Assembly: GCA_010909165.1 (NCBI GenBank)
Contig: MU008162.1
Location: forward strand, 1,674,001-1,738,000
DNA: 64,000 nt
Origin: Anthoceros angustus
Lineage: Eukaryota > Streptophyta > Anthocerotopsida > Anthocerotales > Anthocerotaceae
Reading direction: 5' to 3'
Made by a program: the position numbers and the translations under genes. Shown piece by piece: positions 55,280 to 64,000 of the stretch. The notes under the pieces were generated by a model. That model did no database searches, was not told the origin of the DNA, and was given only the letters and a program-made list of their open reading frames with translations. The first letter of the stretch is position 1. The number at the start of each line of letters is the position of its first letter.

Positions 55280-57160
55280 GCCAACCTACTTGATACATGC
55301 TGTAGGGTTGAAGACAGTCCCGTTTTCATCATTTTGTAACAGGGAGACCCAACAGTCAGTGTCGGGTAGGGCTAGGGAGGGTTACTTAGGGTTGGCTAGG
55401 ACTGAGTAATCAGCAGCGACTTACAGCTTTAATTGCTAGTTAGGTAGCAAGAGTTAAACAGGATTGGCTCGTGTACAGACTGTGTAATTAAGCAGTATCT
55501 TAACTGTAAGACCACTGAAAGGCAGTGATAGTAGCTGGCTTGGACAGCTTGCGGGTTGCGTCTGAGGATGCCGAGCTTGGATGGAATCCGAAAGCAGGGA
55601 CACTCTCTTTGCTGCATTTGAGGACGTGGGTGGATGAGAGGAGCAAGAGCAGCTGCCACACAGGAATCCAGTGAAGCCCACAGCCCATGGAGTTGCGAGA
55701 TTAGCAATCGGATGATGGGGTGCGAAGTGGTGCTCGCTCCTGCACTGTCGAAAATTTTGAGACAAGTTTGTGGGTTCATCATTCGAGGTATACGGTTCTG
55801 GCTGTGCCAACACAAAGATTCTGCTAGCAACTCTACCATCAAGTGTGACTGCCGATGCTGAGTCCATATGGGGCCCAGATCCTGGGATCTTTGTTCAGTT
55901 TGGACAATGCCTCTGTCAGCCTTGCTTGACTCTTGATATGTGTACTATCGCCAACCAAAAAACTATGCACCAGCGTTCAATGAGCACCTTCCGAGCTGCC
56001 ACACTTTACATACTCGCCAGGCAACTAAAGGCGGATGAATCACAGGCTCCACAACACTGGCCAACAATCAGCAACACCTGCTGCCCAGTTTCCAAGCATG
56101 ATCCCCGACGGAGCTCAGAGGGCTTAAGTCACGGGGACGTGGTGGGGAAAAGGGGCGGGCAGGGAATTGGGTGGAGGGAGGAAGGTTTCCTGCTTATGGT
56201 CTGCTTCACGTTCGACCTTCACATCCTGTTGAGCTGAGAAAAGGTTGCGAGCAACAAGGAGGATAGACTCTAATTCAAAAAGCTCATGGATGAGCAGGAA
56301 GCCAAGGTAGGGGTTATACCGCGGAAGAGCGGAGGTAAAGAGGGAAGTCCATCGAGCTACGAGAGGCTCCAACTGGGAGATAAGATGAACTAGCATGGTG
56401 GAGGTGAGGCCAGCAAAGAAGGCTTTCAGCAGAGATGGGGTTGGGTTGGGACGCAGGCCAGGCACTACCGAAAGCCAGAGGTCCCCAGGGCCCCAGACAG
56501 CAGGTTGTCCAGGGCAGATGGAGGAAAGCTGTGAAGCTTCAAGATCACATCACGTAAGTAGCCCCATCCGAGCCTCGAGGCCTTGCTGCTTGCAGGCCTG
56601 CCACACCTCGATGTGAATTTGTCGATCACGGTAGTCAGTGCAACCAGAAGCGCTGTGTCCCCCACTGGCTCAGGCGCCAGCTGCAGCGACGACGGCAATC
56701 ACGACAATCAGCCATAGCCACAATGCGGTTGACCAGCGAATCAGCGGGCGTGATCTGCTGGTGTCGCAATCTCTTGCTGGGAGGCATAGATTGGCTAGGC
56801 TGGCGCTGAGAGCCGATCACGGCAGGTGGGCGCGCGGGATTCTGCAGCGCAGCCTGATTCGGGCTGCAGGCTGCAAGGTTGCTGCCTGATTTGGGCCGCG
56901 TGCAAATACAAACTTGGGCAGCCCGACATGAAGGGCATTCTGGTTTGCTTCTCTGATCTACACATCCATTGCCTCCTGTAGCGTCCAGATGCATACATAC
57001 CCAATATATAGCTCCCCAAATAACCATTTGACTCGTACCCAAGCTTGACAGAGAGGTCACCACCACTTTTAGCACAGGAGGTATCCAACAGAGAGTGAGA
57101 AATTGGACGGTCTGTCTGCACCGGCACTGGAGGAAATTGTTCGCAATATTTAAACGTGAG
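55280..57160. other. Gene-poor stretch after RPB5
   Basis: Short open frames on both strands (up to 188 codons at 57201-56635, minus) have no recognisable motif and low-quality composition. I see no supportable gene here. Confidence 0.4.
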
Positions 57161-57163
57161 TTT

Positions 57164-57238
57164 GGCCATGGTCTAGTGGATGAGGCATCCTGCGTTACCA
57201 CGCAGATCTTAGGTTCAAATCTATTCTCTGGGCAGACG
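57164..57238 (+). repeat. tRNA-like (SINE-type) sequence
   Basis: GGTCTAGTGGATGAGG resembles a polymerase III A box and GGTTCAAATCT a B box, spaced as in a tRNA. A CTGCG...CGCAG pair brackets a six-base loop, one short of a true anticodon loop. The T-stem and acceptor stem do not pair well. A decayed tRNA or a SINE head is more likely than a working tRNA. Confidence 0.35.
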
Positions 57239-57393
57239 CGGACAAAATGTTGGAAGAATGCGATATGTTGTTGATACCTGCAGCCACCAGCCGACCAGCT
57301 GAATGGGTTCTTCCAGGTTTAATGGGACGTTCCTTTCCGGTCCATGGAACGTTCTCCTGCGTTCCAATAAACTGAACAACCAGCACCACACGC

Positions 57394-57462
57394 AGTCAAG
57401 GCCCACTTATATTGGCAGTCAAGGCCCACTTATATTGGCAGTCAAGGCCCACTTATATTGGC
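57394..57462. repeat. 23-bp tandem repeat, three copies
   Basis: AGTCAAGGCCCACTTATATT plus GGC, repeated exactly at 57394, 57417 and 57440. Confidence 0.9.
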
Positions 57463-57475
57463 AAAGGATCCGTAT

Positions 57476-57575
57476 GGGCCTACTTACATTGGCTTTGCCA
57501 ACAGTTCCGTTCAACAGCTCCGTCCGGGCCTACTTACATTGGCTTTGCCAACAGTTCCGTTCAACAGCTCCGTCC
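57476..57575. repeat. 50-bp tandem repeat, two copies
   Basis: The unit starts GGGCCTACTTACATTGGC at 57476 and 57526. Confidence 0.9.
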
Positions 57576-57579
57576 GGTC

Positions 57580-58195
57580 CGTAGTTACTAGCGGGCTCCT
57601 TCATTGGTCCAGTCCACATTTCCATCCGGTTCGCTCCTCCATGGGTAGAGTTTTTCATTGGTCCGGTCCGTACTCTTACTTTGGCTTTGCCAACAGTTCT
57701 GTCCAACAGTTCCGTCCGGTCCGTAGTTATTAGCGGGTTTTTTCGTTGGTCCGGTCCATATTTCCATCCGGTTCGCTCCTCCATGGGTACATTTTTTCAT
57801 TGGTCCGGTCCGTACTCTTACTTTGGCTTTGCCAACATGTCCGGTCCGTAGTTACTAGCGGGCTCCTCCATCGGTAGAGTTCTTTATTGGTCCGATCCGT
57901 AGTTACTAGCGGGCTCCTCCATGGGTAGAGTTTTTCATTGGTTCGGTCCATAGTTACTAGCGGGCTCCTCCATCGGTAGAGTTCTTTATTGGTCCGATCC
58001 GTAGTTACTAGCGGGCTCCTCCATGGGTAGAGTTTTTCATTGGTTCGGTCCATAGTTACTAGCGGGCTCCTCCATGGACAAAGTTCTTCATTGGTCCGGT
58101 CCTTAGTTACTAGCAGGCTCCTCCATGGACAAAGTTCTTCATTGGTCCGGTCCTTAGTTACTAGCAGGCTCCTCCACTAGCGGGCTCCTCCATGG
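57580..58195. repeat. 51-bp-type minisatellite with open minus frame
   Basis: Ten or so variant units built on tagttactagcgggctcctc, catgggtagagtttttcatt and ggtccgg. The commonest period, 51 bp, is 17 codons and keeps a minus-strand frame open with RSPLVTTDRTNKELYRW repeats (58053-57730). It grows out of the end of the Copia GAG-pre-integrase remnant, whose last residues (PMENPTHGGAR) resemble the repeat. Confidence 0.8.
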
Positions 58196-59474
58196 GTAGG
58201 GTTCTCCATTGGTTCACACATCCATCTATAGAACTTGGTTGGTTGAAGCTTTCCCATCATCCACTCTTGGCATAATTGCGTCCCACCAATCTCCTTCAAA
58301 TCCAAGCCCCTCGCCATTTGTTGATTCTTCATTATCTTGATGTTGTCCACTCCAGTGTGCCCCAAGCGTCGATGCCACGAATACACTGACCCAGTGCTTT
58401 CAAGTGAGCCTGACACAAATGTGCAAGCCTCTTGATCACTTACAGAAGCACACAACTTGTAGAGATTGTCTTTCTGAATGACTCGAGCTATCACCTTAAT
58501 ATTGGGTGATTCAGGTTGCTCAGGTCAGAAGCCACAGGCCTTCGAGTTGAACACAATTTTATTTTCAGGGCAGTGATTCTTGCTACTAAAAGAAAATTCT
58601 TTGCAACACCAAGCACATAGTACACATTCTTGATTGTATCTTTTTCTTCGCACGTTCCTCCTTCGATCCTTTTCCAGAGCTGGCTTGTGAAGTCTTCCCA
58701 TGTGTCGTTCTCGTCTTGGAGAAACCCACCGAGTCTTCATTTTTTCTTCCATAAGGAATTCTCCAACTCGTTTTGTAAGAGCAACCCAACCACCTCATCC
58801 AACGTTGGTGGTTTATCGCTTGCACGCATAGCTACCGCTATTCTGAAGGCCAACACGAATTGCTTATATGCAGATGGTAGGCTACTCAACAACACCGCGA
58901 TAACCTTTCCTTCAGAAAGTTTAATGTCCGCTGCTTTCATTTCATCCATCAAGTCCTTCAACTTGTTCACGTGTTGTCGAATGGTGTCACCCTTGGCCAT
59001 CTTGAAGTTGGCAAATTGTTGCTCCAACAACATCTCATTCACCAAGCTCTTCTTCTCATGTGTGTTGCATAGGGTTCTCCATAACGCTTTCGAGGTTGCA
59101 CACTCACTCAATTGAGAGAGTATGTCCATCTTGAAGTTGGCAGATTGTTGCTCCAATAACATCTCGTTCACCAAGCTCTTTTTTTCATATGCATTGCAGA
59201 GGGTTGTCCACGCCGCTTGCGAGGTTGCACACTCACTCAATTGAGGGAGTATGTCATCAGATACATTGAGGAGGATTGTTGCCAACGCTCGTCCATCTTT
59301 CTCAGTGTCCGCTTCGGTGGGTGTTTCTCCGAGGCCGCGCTCGACAAACTTCCATAGTCCTCGATCGATGAGAAGCATCTTCAGCTTCAACTTCCACAAT
59401 GTGAAGTTTTTGCCGCCAAACTGCTCCACTGCACGCGTCTCTAGGAAACATGTCTCAATGCTTGTTGACGTCAT
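58177..59474 (-). pseudogene. Copia gag to GAG-pre-integrase remnant
   Basis: From ATG at 59474 the minus strand encodes a 245-codon gag (GGKNFTLWKLKLKMLLIDRG, KLKDLMDEMKAADIKLSEGK, LLSSLPSAYKQFVLAF). A knuckle-like CAWCCKEF...HCPENK follows near 58610-58560, and then GAG-pre-integrase (SWHRRLGHTGVDNIKIMKNQ) near 58380. The rest of pol is gone, replaced by the minisatellite. The gag contains an in-frame tandem duplication of 43 codons (QLSECATS...SANFKM twice). The gag frame itself is open. Confidence 0.75.
58997..59254. repeat. 129-bp tandem duplication within gag
   Basis: Two diverged copies beginning CCATCTTGAAGTTGGCA at 58997 and 59126; 129 bp is 43 codons, so the frame survives. Confidence 0.8.
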
Positions 59475-59566
59475 GCCTAGTTTCCCCTTAATTGGTAGTC
59501 AGGACTAGAGCACCTCACTTACATGCACTACAAGGACTACCAAGACCTTCACAATTGCATAGATGG

Positions 59567-59960
59567 CCTCAAAAGCATAAGGCTAAGAGCTATGTGATTG
59601 CATACAAGCACTCACAAGCACAAGGCTAAGAGCTATTATGCAATTGCACACGAGGTATCACAAGCACAAGGCTAAGAGCTATGCAATTGTACACAAGCTC
59701 TCGTGAACACAAGGCTAAGAGCTATGCAATTGCACACAAGCTTTCACAAGCACAAGGTTAAGAGTTATGCAATTGCGCAGAAGCTCTCACAAGCACAAGG
59801 TTAAGAACTATACAATTGCAAACAAGGCCTTGTAAGCAGAAGGCTAAGAACCATGCAATTGCACACAAGCTTTTGTAAGCACAAAGCTACGCAATTGCAC
59901 TCAAGCTCTCACAAGTACAAAGCTAAGAACTATGCCTCTCTCAAGCACAAAGGCAAAGAT
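59567..59960. repeat. 43-bp tandem repeats in Copia leader or LTR
   Basis: Eight to nine diverged units of cacaaggctaagagctatgc, aattgcacacaag and ctctcacaag. They lie upstream of the gag, within the probable LTR. Confidence 0.8.
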
Positions 59961-60173
59961 TTATTAATAGATCTAGATCAAATGTTCTCACCCTAGTATC
60001 ACAAGGACCGAAGCTCTTAAACAATGCTCCAATACCTCTATAAAATAAGAGCTAGGCATTTGTTGAGAGGGTATACAACACTCTAACACATTGTAAGTTA
60101 TGTGCTCTAGGCACACAAGCACACCTGCACACACCACACCTAGGTGTGCTTGGCCTTATATAGTTCTCACCTT

Positions 60174-60275
60174 GAATCCTATTGGTTTGTTGACTTGTCC
60201 TGTACTTGAATCCAATTGGTTGGTTGACTTATCCTGTAGTTGAATCCTATTGGTTAGTTGACTTGCCTTTTACTT
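60174..60275. repeat. 34-bp tandem repeat, three copies
   Basis: GAATCCTATTGGTTTGTTGA plus cttgtcctgtactt, with variants at 60174, 60208 and 60242. Confidence 0.85.
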
Positions 60276-60402
60276 ATCCTTTACTCTTGGGCTTTCTAGA
60301 AGGTATACAAGTTTGTATTTTTTTAGGGCACTCTTCATATCCTATTTTTAGGGGCCCTCTTCATAACCTATTTAAATATGTTGTACTAAATTATTTCTAA
60401 CA
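60276..60402 (-). repeat. Outer end of a Copia LTR
   Basis: The plus strand ends tatttctaaca at 60402, giving TGTTAGAAATA on the minus strand, a standard LTR start for the gag-bearing element to its left. The inner LTR border and the second LTR were not found. Confidence 0.5.
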
Positions 60403-61797
60403 GCTGTTCCGCACATAAAGGCATGGAGAGGACTAGAAAGTCTGCCCCCATAGTATTTTTCATGAGTTAGGATTTGGTCGGCAATGTGTTTTTTGATCAC
60501 TTGGCTACCTCCATGCCCGGAGAGGCCATACCCCGAACGAGGTGGAGGCTCTGGAAATGATTAACGAGTAACGGCTATGGCGGGAGCTAGCAGCGCCAAT
60601 GCATTTTTGCTGGAGTGTTGGACAGGACATGGTTTGCATGTGCGTTTGTTTGGTGAGCATGGTGATAGAATGCTCGTTATGCTCTGCTGCTCCTGAGAGG
60701 TTTTCTGCCTGTATGCCACTTGAGCTTGCTACCTGAATCCGATGAGGCCCGGCCAAGCATTAACCCCACATCGACGGAGAAAACAAGCAATTTCCCCTTC
60801 AATTCAGCACCGAAAATTTTCATTTAAATTTCAATGAGCATACCGGTGAGGTGATGGTGCGTGATGAGGTGCTGGCCAATGGGGGTATAGAGGCAGCCGT
60901 GGAATCCGGCACTGCAACTGCCGGGTCGTGCACAAACATGGACGCGTCCAGAATTAGGATAGAACTCAAGTTGCAAGTGGAGACCCTTTGCTGATAGATC
61001 ACCTTTACTGCAAATTCTTTCACCTGCTTGCTGTGGTCAGAGCATGTGTCTTCGTTTTCATGCATTTGTGGCCCCAATCGCTCGTCCAGAAAATAGTCCA
61101 GAAAGCTCCGTGGTTCTGGGGTTTAGGGTTTAGGACCTGCAGTCCAGTGCAAGCAACATTGCAGGGGAAGGCGAAATGGAAAACGGTCTTACACTAATAT
61201 GCTTGCTGCACAAATACATACATGCAGACAGCTAGTTGGTCCTGCCTTTGCCTAATCAGGAAGATCCAGAGCTTTGCAGTCCTGATAGGCAGAGATAGCA
61301 ATAGTTAGCCACAGGCATCAGCAGCAGTCCTGAGCATCAATGGCACTGAATCTGTTAGCCCATACAATCAGAGAGCACAAAAAGCGTAAGAGCAAGCGTA
61401 AGAGCACAGTAGAGAAACATTAGGAAAGGCAGAGGCCAGGCCCCCTTGTATACCTACTTACATAGGCTTGTATACAATTTTTTATCCTCCTCCTTTTAGC
61501 CCAGCAGGAGCAGCCTTCTAGTTCTCTCATTTAACACGGGGCTGCACCTTCACCAAGGTGGCAACCTTCTCGAAAGCTTGAATTGCAGCTAGCTAGTCAC
61601 ACTAAACAGTGCAGCTAGCTACCCAGAGTCTTACATCGGCATTTTGAGGCAGCGTGCAACGAGCAAACAGGTCGGAATGAGTCTCTTATGGAGTTCCGGA
61701 CTTAAATGTCTTTGCTTTGTAATTTTTGAAATTAGGTTAGAATGATGAGTACCAAATTTCACCGAACTGACACGGACATTGACAGACAGCACTGGCC
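60403..61797. other. Intergenic stretch before the release factor
   Basis: No gene supported. Two minus-strand frames of about 84 codons (60505-60756, 60820-61077) lack motifs. A telobox-like GGTTTAGGGTTTAGG lies at 61120-61134. Confidence 0.45.
61120..61134 (+). promoter_or_regulatory. Telobox-like motif
   Basis: GGTTTAGGGTTTAGG, two plant telomere units. In plants such interstitial motifs are frequent near promoters of growth and translation genes; here it is about 660 nt upstream of the release factor. Confidence 0.4.
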
Positions 61798-64000
61798 ATG
61801 GCGGGGTTGCGCGGCTCGTGGAGGGCACTTTTGCGAGCTGCGCTCTCGGGCTCTCAAGCAGCCCACGATTGTGGACAGGCCTCATCCTTCCATGCAGTCG
61901 CGGCTAATTGGAGGATGCAGGCCGAGAGGGAAGCACCGTCGAGTAAGGAGGCTGCTGGTGACCTGTGACGTACGTGCGGGGTTTTTGGCTCCAGGAAGGT
62001 GATTCATTCGGGGTTGGTCGGTTGCTTTTGTGTAGCTCGGGAGGTGCCTATTTCCAAGGAGTTAGTGCGGATTCTGGAGCAGAGAATGATGGCAATGGAA
62101 GCTCGGCATGCTCATCTCACGCGATCGTTATCAGAGGTTTGCGTCGTCTGTCTATCCCCTTGCGTTTCAGTGTCCGTGTATTCGTCCTTGCCTGAATTTT
62201 GTGGCTGGGAAATTATGTGTTTTCCTGAAGACAGCTGGATCCGGCGTCGGAGGACATGGTGAGGATTAGCAAAGAGCTCAGCCGGATGCAAGAATGTGTG
62301 AGCCGCATTTCCGCTCTGCGAGCCAAGAGGAAGGTAGGGAGATGGTGCATCACAGGTTTTGATGATGACCTAGAGAGAGAGAGAGAGTTAGTACTGATTT
62401 TTACTGGTCCATCATTGTGGCTGGTCGCGGCAGGAGATTCGAGATCTTAGGGTGTTGGTGGATGATGCTAATGAGGATGAGGAGATGCGCAAAGTGGCTG
62501 CTGATGAACTCAAGAATGAGATGAAAGTTGAGTTGGATCTCCACGATGAGATCCTGTTTCAAATGCTCCCCAGAGATGAAGCTGATACCCGCAGCTGTAT
62601 CTTGGAAGTCCGAGCGGGTACAGGTGGGAGTGAGGCCTCCCTGTTTGCCATGGATATTTTCAAGATGTATCCATGTCTTGCAGCATTTTTCATGTTTTTG
62701 TTCACTCGGTTTATCTTCAAGGTGGGCACCTTCGTTGTGCTGTGCTTTATTACTAGGTGCTTGAGCCTCTTCTACGTGGGCTGGGTCCTTAATGTTCTCC
62801 AGGTATGAAAGATTTGCGCTGAAAAACTCGTGGGGATTTGAAGTACTGGAATTAACAGAGACTGATTTAAGTGGTTACAAGGTGAGAAGCTGGATCAGAC
62901 TGCTTTATCTTTGAACGAATGCAACATATGGTCATTTTGTCTGAGGAGTGTTAGTATTTGCTTTTTAGTGGGCAGCTCATAATGGTAAAACGCAATCTTG
63001 ATGTGTTTCTGTGGAGCAGGAAGCAAGTGCTGCAATTACAGGAGATGGGATATATGGAAAGCTGAAGTTTGAGAGCGGAGTTCACCGAGTGCAGGTAGGA
63101 TGGTTTGAGGCCTTTGAATGCACATGCGTATCATCTTTGTGAAGCCTGTAACAGCTGTGTATGAAGCCTGTACATGAAATCACTTGCAGCCAGCATAGGG
63201 ATTGTGAGCTACCCGTGTTTACCATGTGGTTCATATTTGCAGCGTGTTCCAGTGACAGAGAAAGGTGGACGTGTGCACACCAGTACAGCTTCTGTTGCTG
63301 TTCTCCCTCAGGCTGATGAGGTCTTTCCAGGTTTATCTGATGAATGAAATTTAAGTAGCTATCACCCCTCTGAGCATGATATGCAAGATACTACCTGAGC
63401 TCTGCTGATTTGCATGTTCGAAAACTGGGACTCTCTTACAGGTGGATGTGGAAGTGAAAAATGAAGAGCTTCGTGTGGATACCTATCGCTCTGGTGGATC
63501 TGGCGGTCAGCATGCGAACACTACGAGTAGTGCTGTTCGAGTCACCCACATCCCAACGGGCATTGTTGTGGCCATTCAAGATGAGAGGTCCCAACACATG
63601 GTATTATGTGCTGCCGCCTGCCTCTCTGTCTTTGGTCAATCAGGTTTCAGAACCAAGCTCCATAAGATTCCCAGCTCTAACGACTTTGCTACCGATTGTC
63701 TCACCAGAATAAGGCTAAGGCATTAAAGATTTTGAGAGCTAAGCTGTACGACAGAGAAAGGTTACGACAAATGGCATCAAGGTCGGAGCAGAGAATGGGC
63801 CAGGTACAGGCACCAACAGTCTGGGCTGCCGCTGTTTCCTCTGCAATTGTTGTGTACTATGACAGCTCACCTGCTTACCTTCTCTGGAGTTCAGATTGGA
63901 AGTGGAGACAGGTCAGAAAGGATTCGGACTTACAACTTCCCTCAAGGACGAGTGACTGATCACCGGGTTGGAATCACCCAGCACAATGTAGAGCAGCTTC
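61798..64000 (+). CDS. Organellar class-I peptide chain release factor (RF1 type), cut by window edge
   Basis: Ten exons are visible: 61798-61942, 62036-62136, 62235-62333, 62434-62666, 62803-62881, 63020-63094, 63243-63320, 63442-63600, 63708-63803 and 63895 onward. All phases agree. The N-terminus ([18 protein letters not shown]) looks like a mitochondrial presequence. Domain 1 is helical ([20 protein letters not shown]). Then come [40 protein letters not shown] and the catalytic [20 protein letters not shown] with its GGQ loop, which reaches the peptidyl transferase centre. The last visible residues are [20 protein letters not shown]. The codon-reading tripeptide position reads PVT, the P-x-T form of RF1 that recognises UAA and UAG. 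Mitochondrial rather than plastid location is inferred from the leader only. Confidence 0.92.

Noticed and set aside
55280-57201. Several 60-190 codon frames on both strands
   Set aside because: Overlapping, motif-free and without plausible splice partners.
57164-57238. Functional tRNA gene
   Set aside because: The anticodon loop is one base short and the acceptor and T stems do not pair.
59567-59960. Regular 43-bp repeats resembling a CRISPR array
   Set aside because: Units are contiguous and diverged with no unique spacers, lie in a retroelement leader, and the genome is eukaryotic with no cas genes.
61120-61134. Telomere repeat suggesting a chromosome end
   Set aside because: Only two units; fits a promoter telobox better.

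Overview
This is nuclear DNA from a plant-lineage (streptophyte) eukaryote. Genes are split by short GT-AG introns, and the families present are plant ones: a malectin-like LRR receptor kinase, PCC13-62-type desiccation proteins, a Euonymus-type (EUL) lectin and a class of glucose-6-phosphate dehydrogenase typical of plants. Ty1-Copia, hAT and LINE debris is abundant. The stress-related content and compact introns would suit a bryophyte, lycophyte or streptophyte alga, but the sequence does not fix the species.

Layout. 1-6.6 kb: two copies of the 3' half of a G6PDH gene, a complete but decayed hAT transposon with a perfect 8-bp target duplication, and a partial second hAT copy. 6.6-8 kb: LINE-like remnants. 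8.5-17.4 kb: an array of three desiccation-related genes; the third carries a very long Lys/Glu-rich coiled-coil insert and is damaged. A short Copia element sits between the second and third. 18-22.3 kb: LRR-malectin receptor kinase. 22.6-31.2 kb: a UvrD/SRS2-like helicase on the minus strand plus a tandem copy truncated at its 3' end. 31.4-45.1 kb: a pile of rearranged Copia elements. 45.5-55.3 kb: a compact housekeeping block (EUL lectin, XRCC2, mitoferrin, NDUFAF7/MidA, Yos1/IER3IP1, RPB5). 57-60.4 kb: minisatellites and a fourth Copia remnant. 61.8 kb to the edge: an organellar class-I release factor, cut by the window end.

The main hidden pattern is structural. In the first 45 kb there are three large direct duplications (G6PDH/hAT, helicase, Copia pol). 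There are also two short 'patches' of sequence copied from elsewhere in the window: 64 bp of the third desiccation gene inside an LTR, and about 180 bp of a late helicase segment inside its first exon. Most of these junctions lie at 6-11 nt microhomologies. The paired copies differ by 1-3 nt indels, often in homopolymers, that break different codons in each copy. The block from 45.5 kb to the end shows none of this: every gene there that could be modelled completely reads through without a frameshift. Either microhomology-mediated template switching has reshaped the left part, or it contains unpolished, chimeric or haplotype-duplicated assembly. The raw reads would decide.

Functional links: the desiccation array, the EUL lectin and plastid-type G6PDH fit a water-stress and redox setting. 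XRCC2 and the SRS2-like helicase both belong to homologous recombination. Mitoferrin, NDUFAF7 and the release factor serve organelles.
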